Assembly: GCA_024811115.1 (NCBI GenBank)
Contig: JAKOGH010000990.1
Coordinates: 1 to 64,000 of the forward strand
Direction: 5' to 3'
DNA length: 64,000 nucleotides
DNA from: Terana coerulea
Lineage: Eukaryota > Basidiomycota > Agaricomycetes > Polyporales > Phanerochaetaceae
The notes below the pieces were generated by a model. It saw nothing but the letters and a program-made list of their open reading frames with translations. It was not told where the DNA came from and did not search any database. The position numbers and the translations under genes are program-made. This document shows positions 1 to 11,429 of the stretch, one piece after another. Position 1 is the stretch's first letter, and each line of letters opens with the position of its first letter.

Positions 1-165
1 GATTCTTCCTCATCCATTTCGCAGAAGTCTGCACGCCATTCGTAGTAGCGTCCATCACGTACACTGGCAAGGCCTTGTGTTCCGGTTGGTCGGCAAGCTT
101 GAAATTTGAAGCTGCGCGTGGATGGGGCTTGCTATGATTACGGACTTCGTGCAAGTCGTAGAAAA
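1..165 (-). CDS. Possible exon of a gene that leaves the window at its left edge
   Basis: On the minus strand one frame stays open from about position 165 to the first base. It has a protein-like composition, including the stretch KLADQPEHKALPVYVMDA. No start codon or convincing splice site was found upstream and nothing is recognised, so this is only a candidate for a partial exon. It could equally be chance. Confidence 0.25.
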
Positions 166-531
166 CAAGGGATACAGATGCAGATACGTTGAACAATAAA
201 TAGATCGTCGGTACCGTTCAAGTCAAGTAACTCGAGTGTACAGGCCGCCGTCCGGGAGCTAGCGCGTGCCGCCATCACGATCGGGAACATTACCTTTTAT
301 GGAAAGTTCTGTAGAACCACTTGCTGTGGTCCAACGGAGTCGCGTGGCGGCTCTTGGCGGGTTGCATAATTTGTTTCCGTGGTTATAAAAGGCTAGCATG
401 ACGGAGTCGCACAAGTACGGTATTCTATACAAATGTTTGATTATTACGTTTTGTACAAAGACAATCAATGAAGCAACATTGAGGGTACCCAGCGCGGGTA
501 ATAGTACAATTCACTGCGAGGTTTAGAAGAG
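166..531. other. Spacer, nothing recognised
   Basis: No coding frame, RNA gene or repeat is recognised here. The right part is the presumed 3' flank of the minus-strand gene that ends at 532. Confidence 0.4.
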
Positions 532-1254
532 CTACGCAAGATGATTGACGAAAATGAAAGCGGACCCCTGTTCCTGCCCTCTGTATTCAGTTTCTATGAA
601 AGTCAGCCCCGTTTGCTTGTCTAGTCTTCGGGCCTGAATAGCGGTGATGGACGACCTGGATGGGGATGCCTCGCCGGACACATGAGTCCCAGCAGCACCG
701 TTCTTCGCACAGGGCTGCTTCTTCATCACCCGGTGAGTCGTGACGGTCAATAGGTCATGCAGACGCTGGGATTTCGGGGGCTCAGCGGACGCGCGGGAAC
801 GCCTTCGCGGCGAGTCCTTGACGTCAAAGCGGCTTTTGGGCACGGCGTCGCCGCAAGGGGCAGCGCGACGATCGTTGTTTGCCGCAGGTGTGTGTCCCTC
901 TTTCCCATCAATAAGAAGCCCATGACCTGCGGTACCAGTTATGTCAGCACCCATCATGGCCGCTTTGACGACACAATTACCGTTTGAAGACGCGCTAGTG
1001 GCAGAGGCCGACGAGTTTAACCTTGTTGGAGGAACGGTGCTCTCGTCCCGAGCGGTGGGACACTTGACCCCTGGTGGCGGCAAACCTTGCGTGCCCGACA
1101 AAAATGCCCGCTCCTGCTCCGCGAAGACGGTGCAGCTCGCTGCACTGTTCCCTCGGGCAGACTGAGGCGACTTTGGCGGGAACATGGCCATGAGGTCATG
1201 TCCTGTGAAGGTGTGTAGTGAATGGGGAGGTGGTAGGTCCAGCGAGTCGGTCAT
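532..1254 (-). CDS. Hypothetical protein, 240 aa, single exon
   Basis: One uninterrupted minus-strand frame. I start it at the internal ATG (MTDSLDLPPPHSLHTF) rather than at the upstream non-ATG extension, because the proline/serine-rich N terminus typical of fungal orphans begins there. The predicted protein is hydrophilic and low in complexity. It is rich in Ser, Ala, Pro and Arg, with basic patches such as SPRRRSRASAEPPKSQR near residue 150 that could act as a nuclear localisation signal. There is no signal peptide, membrane segment or known domain. The gene is divergent from the coiled-coil gene beginning near 2071, with about 0.8 kb between the starts. Function unknown. The long open frame supports a real gene, but the low complexity leaves doubt. 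Confidence 0.5.
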   Translation of the reverse strand: MTDSLDLPPPHSLHTFTGHDLMAMFPPKSPQSARGNSAASCTVFAEQERAFLSGTQGLPPPGVKCPTARDESTVPPTRLNSSASATSASSNGNCVVKAAMMGADITGTAGHGLLIDGKEGHTPAANNDRRAAPCGDAVPKSRFDVKDSPRRRSRASAEPPKSQRLHDLLTVTTHRVMKKQPCAKNGAAGTHVSGEASPSRSSITAIQARRLDKQTGLTFIETEYRGQEQGSAFIFVNHLA

Positions 1255-2070
1255 GCCTGCACGTTCTGCGTCACTGGGAGTCCGACGGAGGCTTTTGCAT
1301 CGGAACACTCACCTCTCGTGCCCTCGCTCCCAGTTTTGGAGTAGACAGGAGAAGGGATGCTCCTTTCCCTTGGAACGACGATGGTCTGGAGAGGAGGCAG
1401 AGTGGTACTAGTAGACCTGTTCATAATGCCGGAGGAGGGGGTGTAAGGGAGGTTGGCCTTCGAGGTGGCCGAGCTAGAAATTATATGACCACACGACCGA
1501 GACCTGACATTCTCACGTCGTCACCAAATCAGTACTTGTGAGAAACCTCCGCAGATTCTTACGCACTACATCAGCATCACTTGCTCCGGAAGGAGCCTAG
1601 TGTTTAAATGACCTGCCAGAGCACAGCACGTAGGGATGACTCAATACCGTCATCAGTGTTGTAGCGGACGATCCGGGGACAAAGTTGCCTAGCTTGTGCA
1701 AGTTACGTACCTGCGAATGTGCAGATGACCTGCACGCTGTGCTCCTTCGGTAGGTCATGGCGGTTCAGCTTCACGTTTAGACGAATGAGCGCTACACATC
1801 CCGGTTGCCAGTAGCGCTCCGCTGCGGCGTCCTGCGCTTGGTCGGCAATCTCTATCTCTCCTCGTTGACGAGCTCATCCCGAGGGTATATCTTGCATCAG
1901 ACCTCAACACGTGTGAGCAGCATGCACGCCTCGGCATATTCTTCGCAGCGGCAAGTCATATAAAGGGATAATAACCCGCAAAGTGCTCACCTCACCACCA
2001 CAGCGTGCAGGCCGGTCTCCTGCCCTCAGACCACCCACACAGTACACCGTAGCGTAGGAGGCCTCCCGAA
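1255..2070. other. Intergenic region between divergent genes
   Basis: About 0.8 kb lies between the starts of a minus-strand and a plus-strand gene, so it should hold both promoters. Short overlapping frames on both strands lack convincing composition. No TATA box or repeat could be assigned. Confidence 0.4.
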
Positions 2071-3398
2071 ATGTCCAGGACAGCTGAGCTGTCGGCATTC
2101 AGCCCCGGAGCTCGAACCTCGATTTTGAGTCCGTCATTCCATCTACAGCACATCGTGTGAACCTAACTCGCTTAGCAGCACGAGCAGCCTCCTCGACCCC
2201 TTGCACGAGCTCAAGGAGGTCACATCCTCGCCATCGCTGCTCAGCGGGATGCTCCAAGACCCGGGTGTCCTGCGCAGCCTCATCGCACCCAAGAAATCGC
2301 GACGCGGATCGAACAGCTCGCAGCGCAGCGGGTCGCGTGAACGCCCCGAACGCAGCAAGGACGCCCGCAGGCCGCGCAAGGAGAGCGATGCCTCGAGTCT
2401 CCTCACGCTCGTGCTCGCCGAGGAGGAGCGCCAGTCCCACCACCTGAAGGCCGTCCTCCGCACGACCGGCGACCGCCTCGAGGCCGAGATCCGCAGGGCC
2501 GACGCCGCCGAGGAGCGTGCCCGTGCGGCGGAGGCGCGTGCGCGCGAGGGCAGCTGCCGCTGCCGCGGACGCCGCAAGGCATCAGGCGGAGGTCGAGGCC
2601 GCACGTGCCAGAGAAGAGATTACGCGCTACCGGATGCTCGCGGAGGCCGCCGACCGCGAGGTGCGCAGGGCCGAGGCGGACGTCCAGCGCATGGAGCGGC
2701 TCAAGAACGACGCCGAGCAGTCTGCCGCCGACGCCCGCGACGTGGCCCGGAACTCTCAGGTGGTCGTGCGCGAGTGGCAGGCGCGAGAGGAGGGCCGCGT
2801 GGAAGGCATGAGGCTCGAAGTCCGTCGACGCTACGAGGATGGGCGCGAAGACGGGTTTGAGGACGGACGTGCCGAGGGCTATGAAGAGGGCCGAGCAGGA
2901 AGGCTACGAGGAGGGCAAAGCGGAGGGCCTCAATGCCGGTAGGACTGAGGGCCTCGCTTCTGGGCGGCTGGGCGGCTTTGAAGAGGGCAAGCAGGTTGGA
3001 TACCAGGAGGGCTACAAGGAAGGGTACGAGAGCGGTAGGCAGGATGAACGTGAGCATGCCCTTGAAGCATTCGACACATTCATGGATGGCGAAGCAAACA
3101 GGGACAGTTTCGTATCCGAGGTCAGTTAACCACACCACCTCTCTAATCGTCTCTGATATTGAACTCGACATAGGATGAGAACGACCGAACCCATCAGTGG
3201 GTCGAGACCACCCGATACATCCCGCCGCCGGGATTCGTAGCGTCCCAGCCCCCGTCTCCGAAGTATGTCAGGCCGCCTTCGCCCATCAGACAAGTGCGGG
3301 AGCCCGCATCCGCGCCCATTTCGCCTTGGCTCTCCCGTCAACTTCGTTCGACTCCCATTCCATTCGCTCAGGCTCAGCTATCCGCACAGAACGCCTAA
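2071..3398 (+). CDS. Coiled-coil protein with GX3 repeats, reading frame broken
   Basis: The coding signal runs through three frames. Frame 2 to about 2550 holds a Ser/Arg-rich segment, then LTLVLAEEERQSHHLKAV and a coiled coil. Frame 3 covers 2550-2885 and is Ala/Arg/Glu-rich coiled coil. Frame 1 from 2885 carries regularly spaced glycines every four residues (EGYEEGKAEGLNAGRTEG, then GYQEGYKEGYESGR). The last pattern is the GX3 repeat seen in Yae1/Lto1-type and other helical fungal proteins. A phase-0 intron at 3121-3173 joins it to a Pro-rich tail ending in TAA at 3398. Both frame changes are one extra G in a GGG run (about 2553 and 2889). The ATG at 2071 opens MSRTAELSAFSPGAR but is also out of frame with the next segment, so the start is uncertain. 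Scaffold-like protein; function unknown. Confidence 0.6.
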
Positions 3399-3968
3399 TC
3401 GTTATAGCTCGGCCTTCGACATGTGCAGCGGCGCTGCTGTCTAGAATTTGCCCCAGGTGGATGGTGAACTACACCGGATGTAATATATTGTATGATTATG
3501 TACGATTATCGATAGCTGCTTCAACCTCAGTTCGGGTTCGGCGTTTCTGGTGCGGACAGCCACCAGGTGTAATGTAGGGTGCCAGTGGCGTACAGCAATA
3601 TGGCGGCGAAACCGTAGGGTATCGCGCGATCTAATGCCAGGCATATTGCGCCTATGATTGCATGCACGGGATTCGCTATTCCGAACCAGCGGCGAACAGG
3701 AGACGAGGGGACCGGAGACAGAGCTCTTCGAAGCTTTCGTCACTCCCGACGCAAAAACTGTGCCGAACCAGGCGGGCGGATAACTATCTGGGCAACCAGC
3801 ACACAGCCAAACGTATCAATCATATCACTTCATCCTGTTCGTGAGCATAACGATGCGTACGCAAGGAGGTTGTCACATACGCTTTAGGCATGGGGAGTGG
3901 CTAGTATAACCAGCGCGTCATCCGTATCCAAAGCCAAGACAATTCTGAATATCTTCGCGGCTAGGTTA
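3399..3968. other. Spacer, nothing recognised
   Basis: This is the 3' flank of the coiled-coil gene up to the left TIR of the transposon. Overlapping short frames on both strands show no protein-like composition. Confidence 0.4.
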
Positions 3969-4050
3969 CAGCACCTTTTGAAATTATACGGAATCGCGCT
4001 CGAGCTCTCGCGGCGGGCGCTTTATCCGGGTGTTGCCGGGATTGGATGTA
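3969..4050 (+). repeat. Left terminal inverted repeat
   Basis: It begins CAGCACCTTTTGAAATTATA and is preceded by TA. It matches the reverse complement of 5925-6000, with a few substitutions and one short indel after the CTCGAG motif. Confidence 0.75.
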
Positions 4051-5924
4051 CGCGCCGTATATAGCACTGCGATCATAGGCCTCTGTGGTGTTCAGGACGT
4101 GCGAAATTAGCCAGGAAGGTACCCGAGAAATTCCCGTGCTTAGACGATGAATGTCGCCTGGTTTCCGGTGTCTACACCCTGATAAACGGGTGAAAATCTT
4201 CGCGGGAAATTTGGCGGAAAAATTGGACCTTTCACCAGACCGATTCACAGGGCAGAAACAAGCGGTTTTAGCCCGAAAGCATGGTAGCCATACTGTTCCT
4301 GTCGATTTTTGCACTTGTATCACCTCAATTGCACACTTATTTTGGTTGGAAATGCCCCATAAAATAGGAAAATCCATAATATACTGGTGACTACTACATT
4401 ACATGCATCCACAGCTTACACTGCTATACACCCTGTGCTCTACACAACATCCTCCGAGACACCTGGCTAACCATCAATGGAACTCACATGCCACAGGTTT
4501 GAATAAGATATGCCCCAGTTCCTACCTGGCAACCACTAAGACGTGATGAATACAAACAATGTGAGAGGCTAATCCAAGAGGGTAAGAACATTGCATAACC
4601 AATAAGACCCAGGTACATACCTGCTGCGCCGGCTGTATGTCCTTGGATGACGGCATGCATTCATGAGAGCTCTATGTCAAACATAAGCTTGTCAAGATGA
4701 AAGCGACGTGTGGTGGTGGCCATAGTGTGGCGCAATAGCGCACAAGGATGTTGAGCTCACTGCTCAGCTGCATGCCCTCGGATGACTACACAAGTAGAGA
4801 GTCTACAGAACAAACAATATGTCAGACAAGAACATGTATTTGAATGCTCACCTGTGACGCCTTGCCAGAAGGTCGAGCATATGACGGCTTGGAGCGACAA
4901 TGTTTAGTACGAAAGTCTACCAACACTCATGCACCACGTACCATTGACCTCTTAGAGCTCCTCCGAGATGCCTCAGGTGTACTGTCCCTCAGGGCTCATA
5001 ACTGAGCTGTCAGACATCCACGACACGCACCAGTCTTCGTCCAGCACGGAATAAGCCGGTTACATACTTGAACGCTGATTAGCATAGAAGTGGTGCATAG
5101 CAATCTTGATACTCACCTCCAGCGTCCTACTACACCAAGAGCACGAGATTGATTGTCTGAAGTCAGTTGGGCTAGTTGAGAGATGAAGATAGACATGGAT
5201 GATGGGAGGGGCGCACGTCAAGCGATGTCGATGAAGTGGAAGAGGGAGGGACGCGCGTCGCAAGCTTCGTCCCCTGAGATGTGATTACGTAATTAGCGGA
5301 GTTTCTGCTTGAATCTCGGGGAGCGCCCGCTGGGGAATTTCGCCCGGAAAATATGGTGGACTGGGGAACTTTCGCCACCATCAGGCGGCGGGAGAAATTC
5401 CCAAGAACACTCGTTTCACCATATGTAGCATGATTTCCTGGTGAATCGGGGAAATTCAACAGTCCTCCCGGCGAAATTAGCGCGGCTTGGACTCTACAGT
5501 GGGCAAGGCTAGGCCCATTGCTCACTCCGGCTTGTCAGTGACCGTACGCACCAAGAAATACAAACAGCCACTTCTAATTGACATAATAGGATAATAGGCA
5601 TAGCTTACATTAACAAAAGTGCTGCAGATTTTGAATACCAAGGGCTTTTAGCCCTTTAATTACCCTACAGCCTCACGCCAATCAGTGCCAACCTCGTGCA
5701 GTCAGTTAACGATGCGAGAAACTATGCGAGATGTGTGTTTTCATGGCTAATGTGATCACACCAATGCTAAGAATATAAGACACAGAAGTCCGAGGCTCAT
5801 AAGATACATTTTCAAGCAAATGTGAGTAATGTAACTGAGGTTCACGGTCGTTGACCAAGATTCAAAAGGCTGCCGGCTCAGGCTATGAAGGGATGCCGGT
5901 GATGCCATTACCACATATGGTGGT

Positions 5925-6000
5925 TACATCAGAGCCCGGCAACGCCCGGGGAGAGCGCCCGTCGCTCGAGGGCGATTCCGTATAATTTCAAAAGGTGCTG
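5925..6000 (-). repeat. Right terminal inverted repeat
   Basis: Reverse complement of the left arm. It ends in GGTGCTG followed by TA at 6001-6002. Confidence 0.75.
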
Positions 6001-6090
6001 TAATGCCAGGCCTTTGCGATGGCATAGCTGTAAGGGCTTCCTTGAAGTACCACATAGACAAAGGGACCCTGTTTAATCGCGTTTCCTTGT

Positions 6091-7028
6091 CTATGCGAGA
6101 GTACGGTATGAGCTGCAATCCTTTGGTATCCTGTACATGTAATGAGTGATCGGTTGCAGAGGAAAACACTTCTCGATCAAAATACGCACCCTTAGCGCTG
6201 CGTGCAGGTAGCTCCCAATTGCTTTCACGTCCTCCTTGCGCGAAGGTATCTCGAATTTCTCGATTGATTTCTGCCTGGCAGTATTTTTGCCGTGGTACAA
6301 TGCCTCGGCCTCTTGAACCTTTACTACGCCATTGAAAGAGTTGAAATAGTACCTGTCCTCGCGTAGTATACTTGTGTTGGCTGAGGTTTGCAATAGTTTT
6401 CGTTGAGTAGTCTCGAACGGGTCCGAGTTTCTGCATTGAGGTTCACTCATGATGTAGCGGATGGCCGCTGGTGAAGGCTTCGAGAGCCCAGAGTAAAGAT
6501 TTGGTCTTACTGGCTACGTAGTAAATCCATTGTGCGACATTCCAAGGTCATGCATGAACTTTAGTCCCTATGGCTCGCGTTAATGGTGTCTGGCAGCGAA
6601 CGTGGTATCCCGATTTCCCCACCTCGATCAACTGCGCTGCGTAATCAAGGATTGCCTCAAGGTTGCCGGACCACCAGTGTATGCCGTCGGTCGAAACAAG
6701 TGACGGATACAGCACCATTGATGTTGCACCACAGTCGATGAGTTCGGCAGGGATTGTGTGATTGTGCGGAGAAGAGTGTGTCAAGAGCCGCCGCCACAAG
6801 GCCAATTCGATAGAGTCTTGATGCAGGAGCTTGCAAGTCCAGTCTTCATTGTGGCGGTCGGTAAGTTGCACGCAACCATACATCCTCTAGACGGCGAGCA
6901 TTTTCGGGTCAGTGACATGTATGACGACACAAGAAACGATGGACCGAGTTGGGACTGCTGACGAACAGCTGTCGTCCGCGGATGACCGCGAGTTCCTCGT
7001 GCGTAAACTGCGGTATGGGGACTGGCAT
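6091..7028 (-). pseudogene. Decayed protein-kinase-like gene
   Basis: The order of pieces follows the kinase gene at 27758-28866. First comes a short exon starting MPVPIPQFTHEELAVIRG (compare QWTEQELACLRERG). Next is an N-lobe exon at 6600-6883 (LALWRRLLTHSSPHNHTIPA, compare AAFRKLLLTISMRNHTIPAD). Then there is a catalytic-loop remnant FMHDLGMSHNGF near 6540. Last is a C-lobe piece with DRYYFNSF where the relative has DRYYFIDFGSS. The catalytic HFD and DFG motifs of the relative are not preserved (HNG and NSF), and splice junctions are hard to place. It is either a pseudogene or a strongly diverged pseudokinase. The TIR element inserted just downstream fits a relaxed region. Confidence 0.5.
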
Positions 7029-7632
7029 GGAGCTTTATGACGCAGTACCATTGGACGCGGAAGAGAAAGAGAAAGTCCACCGGAGATACACCCCACGTCC
7101 AGCAATATGCACGAGGCATTATATACCTTCGTTCGCGGCTGCTTTATAATAGCTTCTACATTCTTGACGAATATAGACAATAACAGTAGCGATGGTTTAT
7201 TATTCATACGCCACATTCGCTGATGGTGTACGTTTGAACCGTTGTCCTTCGCTGAGAATAATTTCAACGCCTAGATCACATAGCAACAGGAATATCAGCG
7301 CTGGTCACTGAGCGATAATATAAAGATGCAATTAGAGTCACCACATACGGATTTTGTTTCGTCCAGTATTCGGCGTCAGCTTATTCGTTGCCAGGAGAGA
7401 CATCACTATTGTTTGCTTGCCCTATCTCTTGAAAATAGCGACGGGAACCGTGTCTTAACAACCCGGGGCCAAGGATCAGCAGTTTGGGTCGATCAGTTCC
7501 GTCGATCGAGCATCCTTCAGGCAACGAAAGTATTAGAGAACGGAAAAGAGGTTTTTGTGCTGAGGCCAACAGCCAAGAGCGTGCCGTGCACTACAGTACT
7601 AAGAGTATGGAAAGGATGGGTGTTGTAAGAAC
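7029..7632. other. Spacer between the kinase relic and the end of SND1
   Basis: A 100-codon plus-strand frame at 7326-7628 starts with ATG but stops just before the SND1 stop codon and has no recognisable domain. I treat it as chance sequence in the SND1 3' flank. Nothing else is seen. Confidence 0.4.
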
Positions 7633-10600
7633 CTAATCGTCTTCCTCGACATCACCGAACTCGAAGATACCTGCACGGTCCTTCTTCGCGGCCGCCGTTG
7701 CCTCCTGCATTCTCTTCAGCACTTGCGGATACGACTGCAGGTACCTGCACCCTTCCTGTCAAGCGTAGCGAGACCCTCGCGGAGCAGGTCGACGTTGACG
7801 GAGGCAAGCGGGTCGGCGCCGTGCTCGTTGACGTCCATGAGACGAAGGTGGCGTAGCGGGCCCTCCTTGTAGTCGGTGTTTGCGATCAGCTTGCGGCCTT
7901 CGCAGAGCTGGCGGAAGCGTTCTATGGCTTCCCCATGGTATTCGCTCTCTGGGCCGACGAGCTTGATGAAGCTGGCGACAAATTATCAGCGCCGTTCGGG
8001 ATCAGAATTTTATACAAAAGAGACATGCCTTAGTTTCGCATCGTGCGCTTGGCCGGGTAGTGAACGGAAGCGTGCGTCAAGAGGGCGTATGTTGCTGAAG
8101 GGCACAGTATCTTGGTTGCCGTAGTCGATGAACGTCAACTCGGCTTCCTTTTGATAGGTGACGCGCGGCGCACTTTCGCGCGGTACCATTGCCCATCTGA
8201 GAACTTGGCTGAGACGAGATCGCCGTTCTTGAGCGCTGCTGGGGCCGGTGTGGCGACCGTTTTGTGGTGCAAGGAGAATTCTCGCATAAGTTTCTCAAGC
8301 GAGGCAATGCCTAGACCAACGATTAATACAGGAAGATGATGGAGATGGAATAGTAGCTTGCCTTCCGTATTTAATATTTGAATAGAGAACGTGAGACCGT
8401 TGTGTGTGCGAACGTCACTGATGATAATGTCCTGGTACTCGGGCCGAAGAGCACCGCTCTCCGGCTCTTCCGGTACCTGTGCGGCCTGCTCCGCTTCCTC
8501 ATCGTAGTCTGCCCAGATCTACACTGATATAAGTCATGGCGCATCCTATCCAGCGCATACACTTACATTCAGCTTGGCACTCTTCGCCTCTTCCTCTGCA
8601 TCGTAGAGCTGCTTCGCCCACGGCAGGGGGTGTCTGCAGAGTACGAATGCACAGTCGCAAGGCCTTCCTTCACTAACGCAACCGCGGCGTTCTCCGTCTT
8701 GTTCAGGTACAAGGCACCAATGAAACCGCCGGACTTGTCCACGTCGTGCACCTCGAATTCGCAATCGCGTTGCATGTATTTGCGAGTGGCGAAATCAAGA
8801 GCCTCAGCACCATAGGCCTCGGACTTCTCCGAGGATTGCGAGCGGTACGGGGTGCGCGAATGCCGCCGAGGACGAGTGTTAGGACTTGATTGTCCTTAGG
8901 ATTCAATACCCTATCATTATTTAGCACATTGTATAAAACGCTGAGCAATGATGAGCCATAAAAAGAACAAAGAACTCACTTGAAGCGAGAACCGGCAGCG
9001 ACATAATCGACAACGGCAGGAATCTTGCCTTGACGCTTGAAACCGTTTATGAACGGTGTCGCACGCTGGCTTGTCTGGTAGAGGGATGTCCTATCAGGCT
9101 GGCTCGAGCACTAATTTGTAACACATACCTCGGAGATGTTTAGTGGTTGCTTCGGCTGCGAGAATTCCTTGCCCGAGTGAATCCCACGTCCTTCGGCGGA
9201 TGCACTAGTAAACGTCTCAATACGACCTTAAAGCCATTGAAAATAATCAAACACACGTTTGCTCTGCCGCCATCAGCTTGTCATAGTCAGGGGAACGATC
9301 CTCGTCGTCGCGCTTGTGGCGAACGACGCTTGCTAGACCCTTCTCCACCAACTGTTCTGCGATATTCCTGTTCCAGGAAATGTCAGTGTTCACGTTCGCG
9401 TGGAACAGAAGGGGGCAGCCGTACGCATGTTGGTTGCCGTAGCGTACGGTAGCAGCCTCCCGTTCCTCGTATTCGCCGTCGCGAGGACGAATAAAGTCGA
9501 CATGAACCTTGACGTGCTTGCCAATGAGCCTCTTGCGCAAAAACTCGCGAGCTTCGTGTGCGTAATGGGCTTGCTTTGGGTCTGACAGCCTTCATAATAA
9601 AGTTCAGCACCCTTTCACATAAGGAGGCCCATCAGAACTCACTTCGGTGACCTCGTCGAGCTCAACTGTATCCTACGCTCCTTCTTGCCTCCACGCTCGA
9701 CCACAGAGATCTGGTCACCACTCCATACACGTATCACGTCCGCATCGAAGTCGCGTGTGCTTCCGTTGGCTATTGTCCCGTTTGACTTCGTAGTAGGTGC
9801 CGGTGCGCTGGCGTACAGCTTGAGACGCTTCTCTTTTGCAGCACGTTCCGCTGCACGGAGACGCTCCATGCCCCCTCCAGCTGCAAGCATGCCGGCGTGC
9901 CAGTCAACGACACGTGCGAGACCGTTTGCAACTAGGTGCTCAGCGATATTACCACCCTGGGCGTGCAGCACTATAAAGCCGAGTGAGCGGTGGAATCGTC
10001 GATGCGAATATCACTGCCCACCTGTGCCGATGAAAATGCTAGCGGATGCTGGTGGTGCGTTCGCTGCGCTTTGGAAAGGCGTTGCCGTTGAATTAGGAAG
10101 CGAGATGACCTGGACAGTCACTTGGCGTTGCAGCAAACGACTCTCGGTGAAGAATTTGGCCTGCGTTTAAGTTCAGAAAACAAACGGGAATAGGGCTGAA
10201 CGTGCGCACTTCTTCAGCATGTGGCTCTGACGTCTCATCGGGTTTACTGGCCACCCGAGCACTGCGCACACCTGCCAGAGTAATGTTGGCGAACTGGTGG
10301 TCGCCGTCTGGGAGAAGTAGGCGAACACGGAGTGTCGAGCCATCCTTGACTTGTTCAACGATAGCTGTGTCGATGTCATGAGACAGTGAATCAAGGGTTC
10401 ATGGAAAATGCCGGCATACCGTCAACTGCCTTGCCCTTGTATTCAGTGATAAATTCTTGGGAGTCCTCTGGCATCATGTAGTGTACTACGTGCGCCCTGG
10501 CGGACGGTAAGTTTTGAGCAGTCGATACAGTGGCAGGCACTCACTTTTGGTCCGTGTGGATTCCAAACTCCCTTGCCAGCAGCCTTGGCCTCCGCCTCAA

Positions 10601-11197
10601 TTTCACGCTTCTTCAGATCAGCCTCCGTAGGCTCCCTCTTGATTTCCTTGAGCTTGGCCCAGCCTGCCTTGAGAAGTTGCGTGGCTATATCAACCCCTTG
10701 CATCTCTGCAAAGCCAATATCGCGAGGGGTGTCATCGTTGGATGAAAGAGAATGGGCGACGGTGAAAGTGACGGGCTTTCCTACTACGCGGGTGCGGAGG
10801 AATTCACGTGCTTCATACGCCCAGGGCTATCCGTTCGTCGTCATTAGTTCACTGCATAATATAGTGTTACGCGTAAGGGTATCTCACCTCATCTTCGCGC
10901 GCAGAGCTTCCCATTCTTGGTGCAGAGATGTCCGCAAGGTGCAGTACTCTGTGGAGCCCATGAGTGAAAACATCATTTGACTTGGAACTTGCACATACCG
11001 TTCCTTTGGAGGGTTTCCATGCGGCTCACGCAAGACGAGCGAGTCTCCAGAGATTACGGCTGATTACTCCACGATATTCAGTGTCTGTACGAAATATACA
11101 TTGACCATGCAGCTCGTACATTTGACCTCCTGCGCATGCAAGTCAGTCCCATAAATCCGGGCGAGTTGAGATGAGCACTCGCCATCTTTTGTGCCAT
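7633..11197 (-). CDS. SND1: Tudor-SN / staphylococcal nuclease domain protein (SND1)
   Basis: A multi-exon minus-strand gene for a protein of roughly 900 residues. It has four full SN-like OB folds, a Tudor domain fused into a fifth partial SN domain, and an acidic C terminus (FEFGDVEEDD). Recognisable pieces in order are VISGDSLVLREPHGNPPKER, LHLADISAPRMGSSAREDE, DIATQLLKAGWAKLKEIKRE, NIAEHLVANGLARVVDWHAG, EAREFLRKRLIGKHVKVHVD, and the Tudor segment GDLVSAKFSDGQWYRAKVRR with FIDYGNQDTV. Family role: RNA-binding cofactor in RNA stability, splicing and stress granules. The N terminus uses a 15-nt first exon (11197-11183), a GC-AG intron, a 10-nt exon (11120-11129) and a GT-AG intron. A second GC-AG intron lies at 8311-8361. 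The frame breaks by one missing base near 8626-8630 (G run) and near 8834, probably consensus errors in a conserved gene. It shares a 232-bp promoter region with bS6m. Confidence 0.93.
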
Positions 11198-11429
11198 TAT
11201 TTACAGCGAGAAAGCGGTTGGAATACGTGGGAGGGTGCGAGGTGGGAAGAAGGAAAGTAGCTCAAGTCAAGCCTGGTCGCGTGCTGCCAACAGAATAGAC
11301 ACGACGTGGCGTCTCGTGGCATCGCGCTTTAGGCATGTAGTTCTCACGCTCTATGTTCGCGGTCCAGCACGCCGAAACGCCCGAAAGTTGTCCTCGACCA
11401 ACCTCCGGCGGGCACGGTTCACCACAACC
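11198..11429. promoter_or_regulatory. Shared promoter region of SND1 and bS6m
   Basis: Only 232 bp separate the two divergent ATGs, so both promoters must lie here or overlap the genes. No clear TATA box was found, which is common for fungal housekeeping genes. Confidence 0.5.

Larger units (their letters stand above)
3969..6000. mobile_element. Non-autonomous TIR transposon with TA target duplication, 2.03 kb
   Basis: The two ends are inverted copies of about 80 bp, both starting CAGCACCTTTTGAAATTATA. Each is flanked by TA (3967-3968 and 6001-6002), the target duplication of the Tc1/mariner superfamily. Similarity between the arms continues through TACGGAATCGC and CGGGCGCT to a GTTGCCGGG motif. 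The interior has no frame resembling a transposase: the largest open frames (minus strand, 3961-4377 and 5172-5525) are made of repeat sequence. The element is therefore probably a large MITE-like derivative mobilised in trans. Its right end lies about 90 bp from the stop of the decayed kinase gene. TIRs and TA are read directly; the superfamily is an inference from the TA duplication. Confidence 0.75.

Noticed and set aside
3961..4377. Minus-strand frame of 138 codons at the left TIR
   Set aside because: Runs into the terminal inverted repeat and has no transposase signature; treated as transposon sequence.
7326..7628. Plus-strand ATG frame of 100 codons
   Set aside because: It falls in the SND1 3' flank, with no homologous motif and an open opposite strand.
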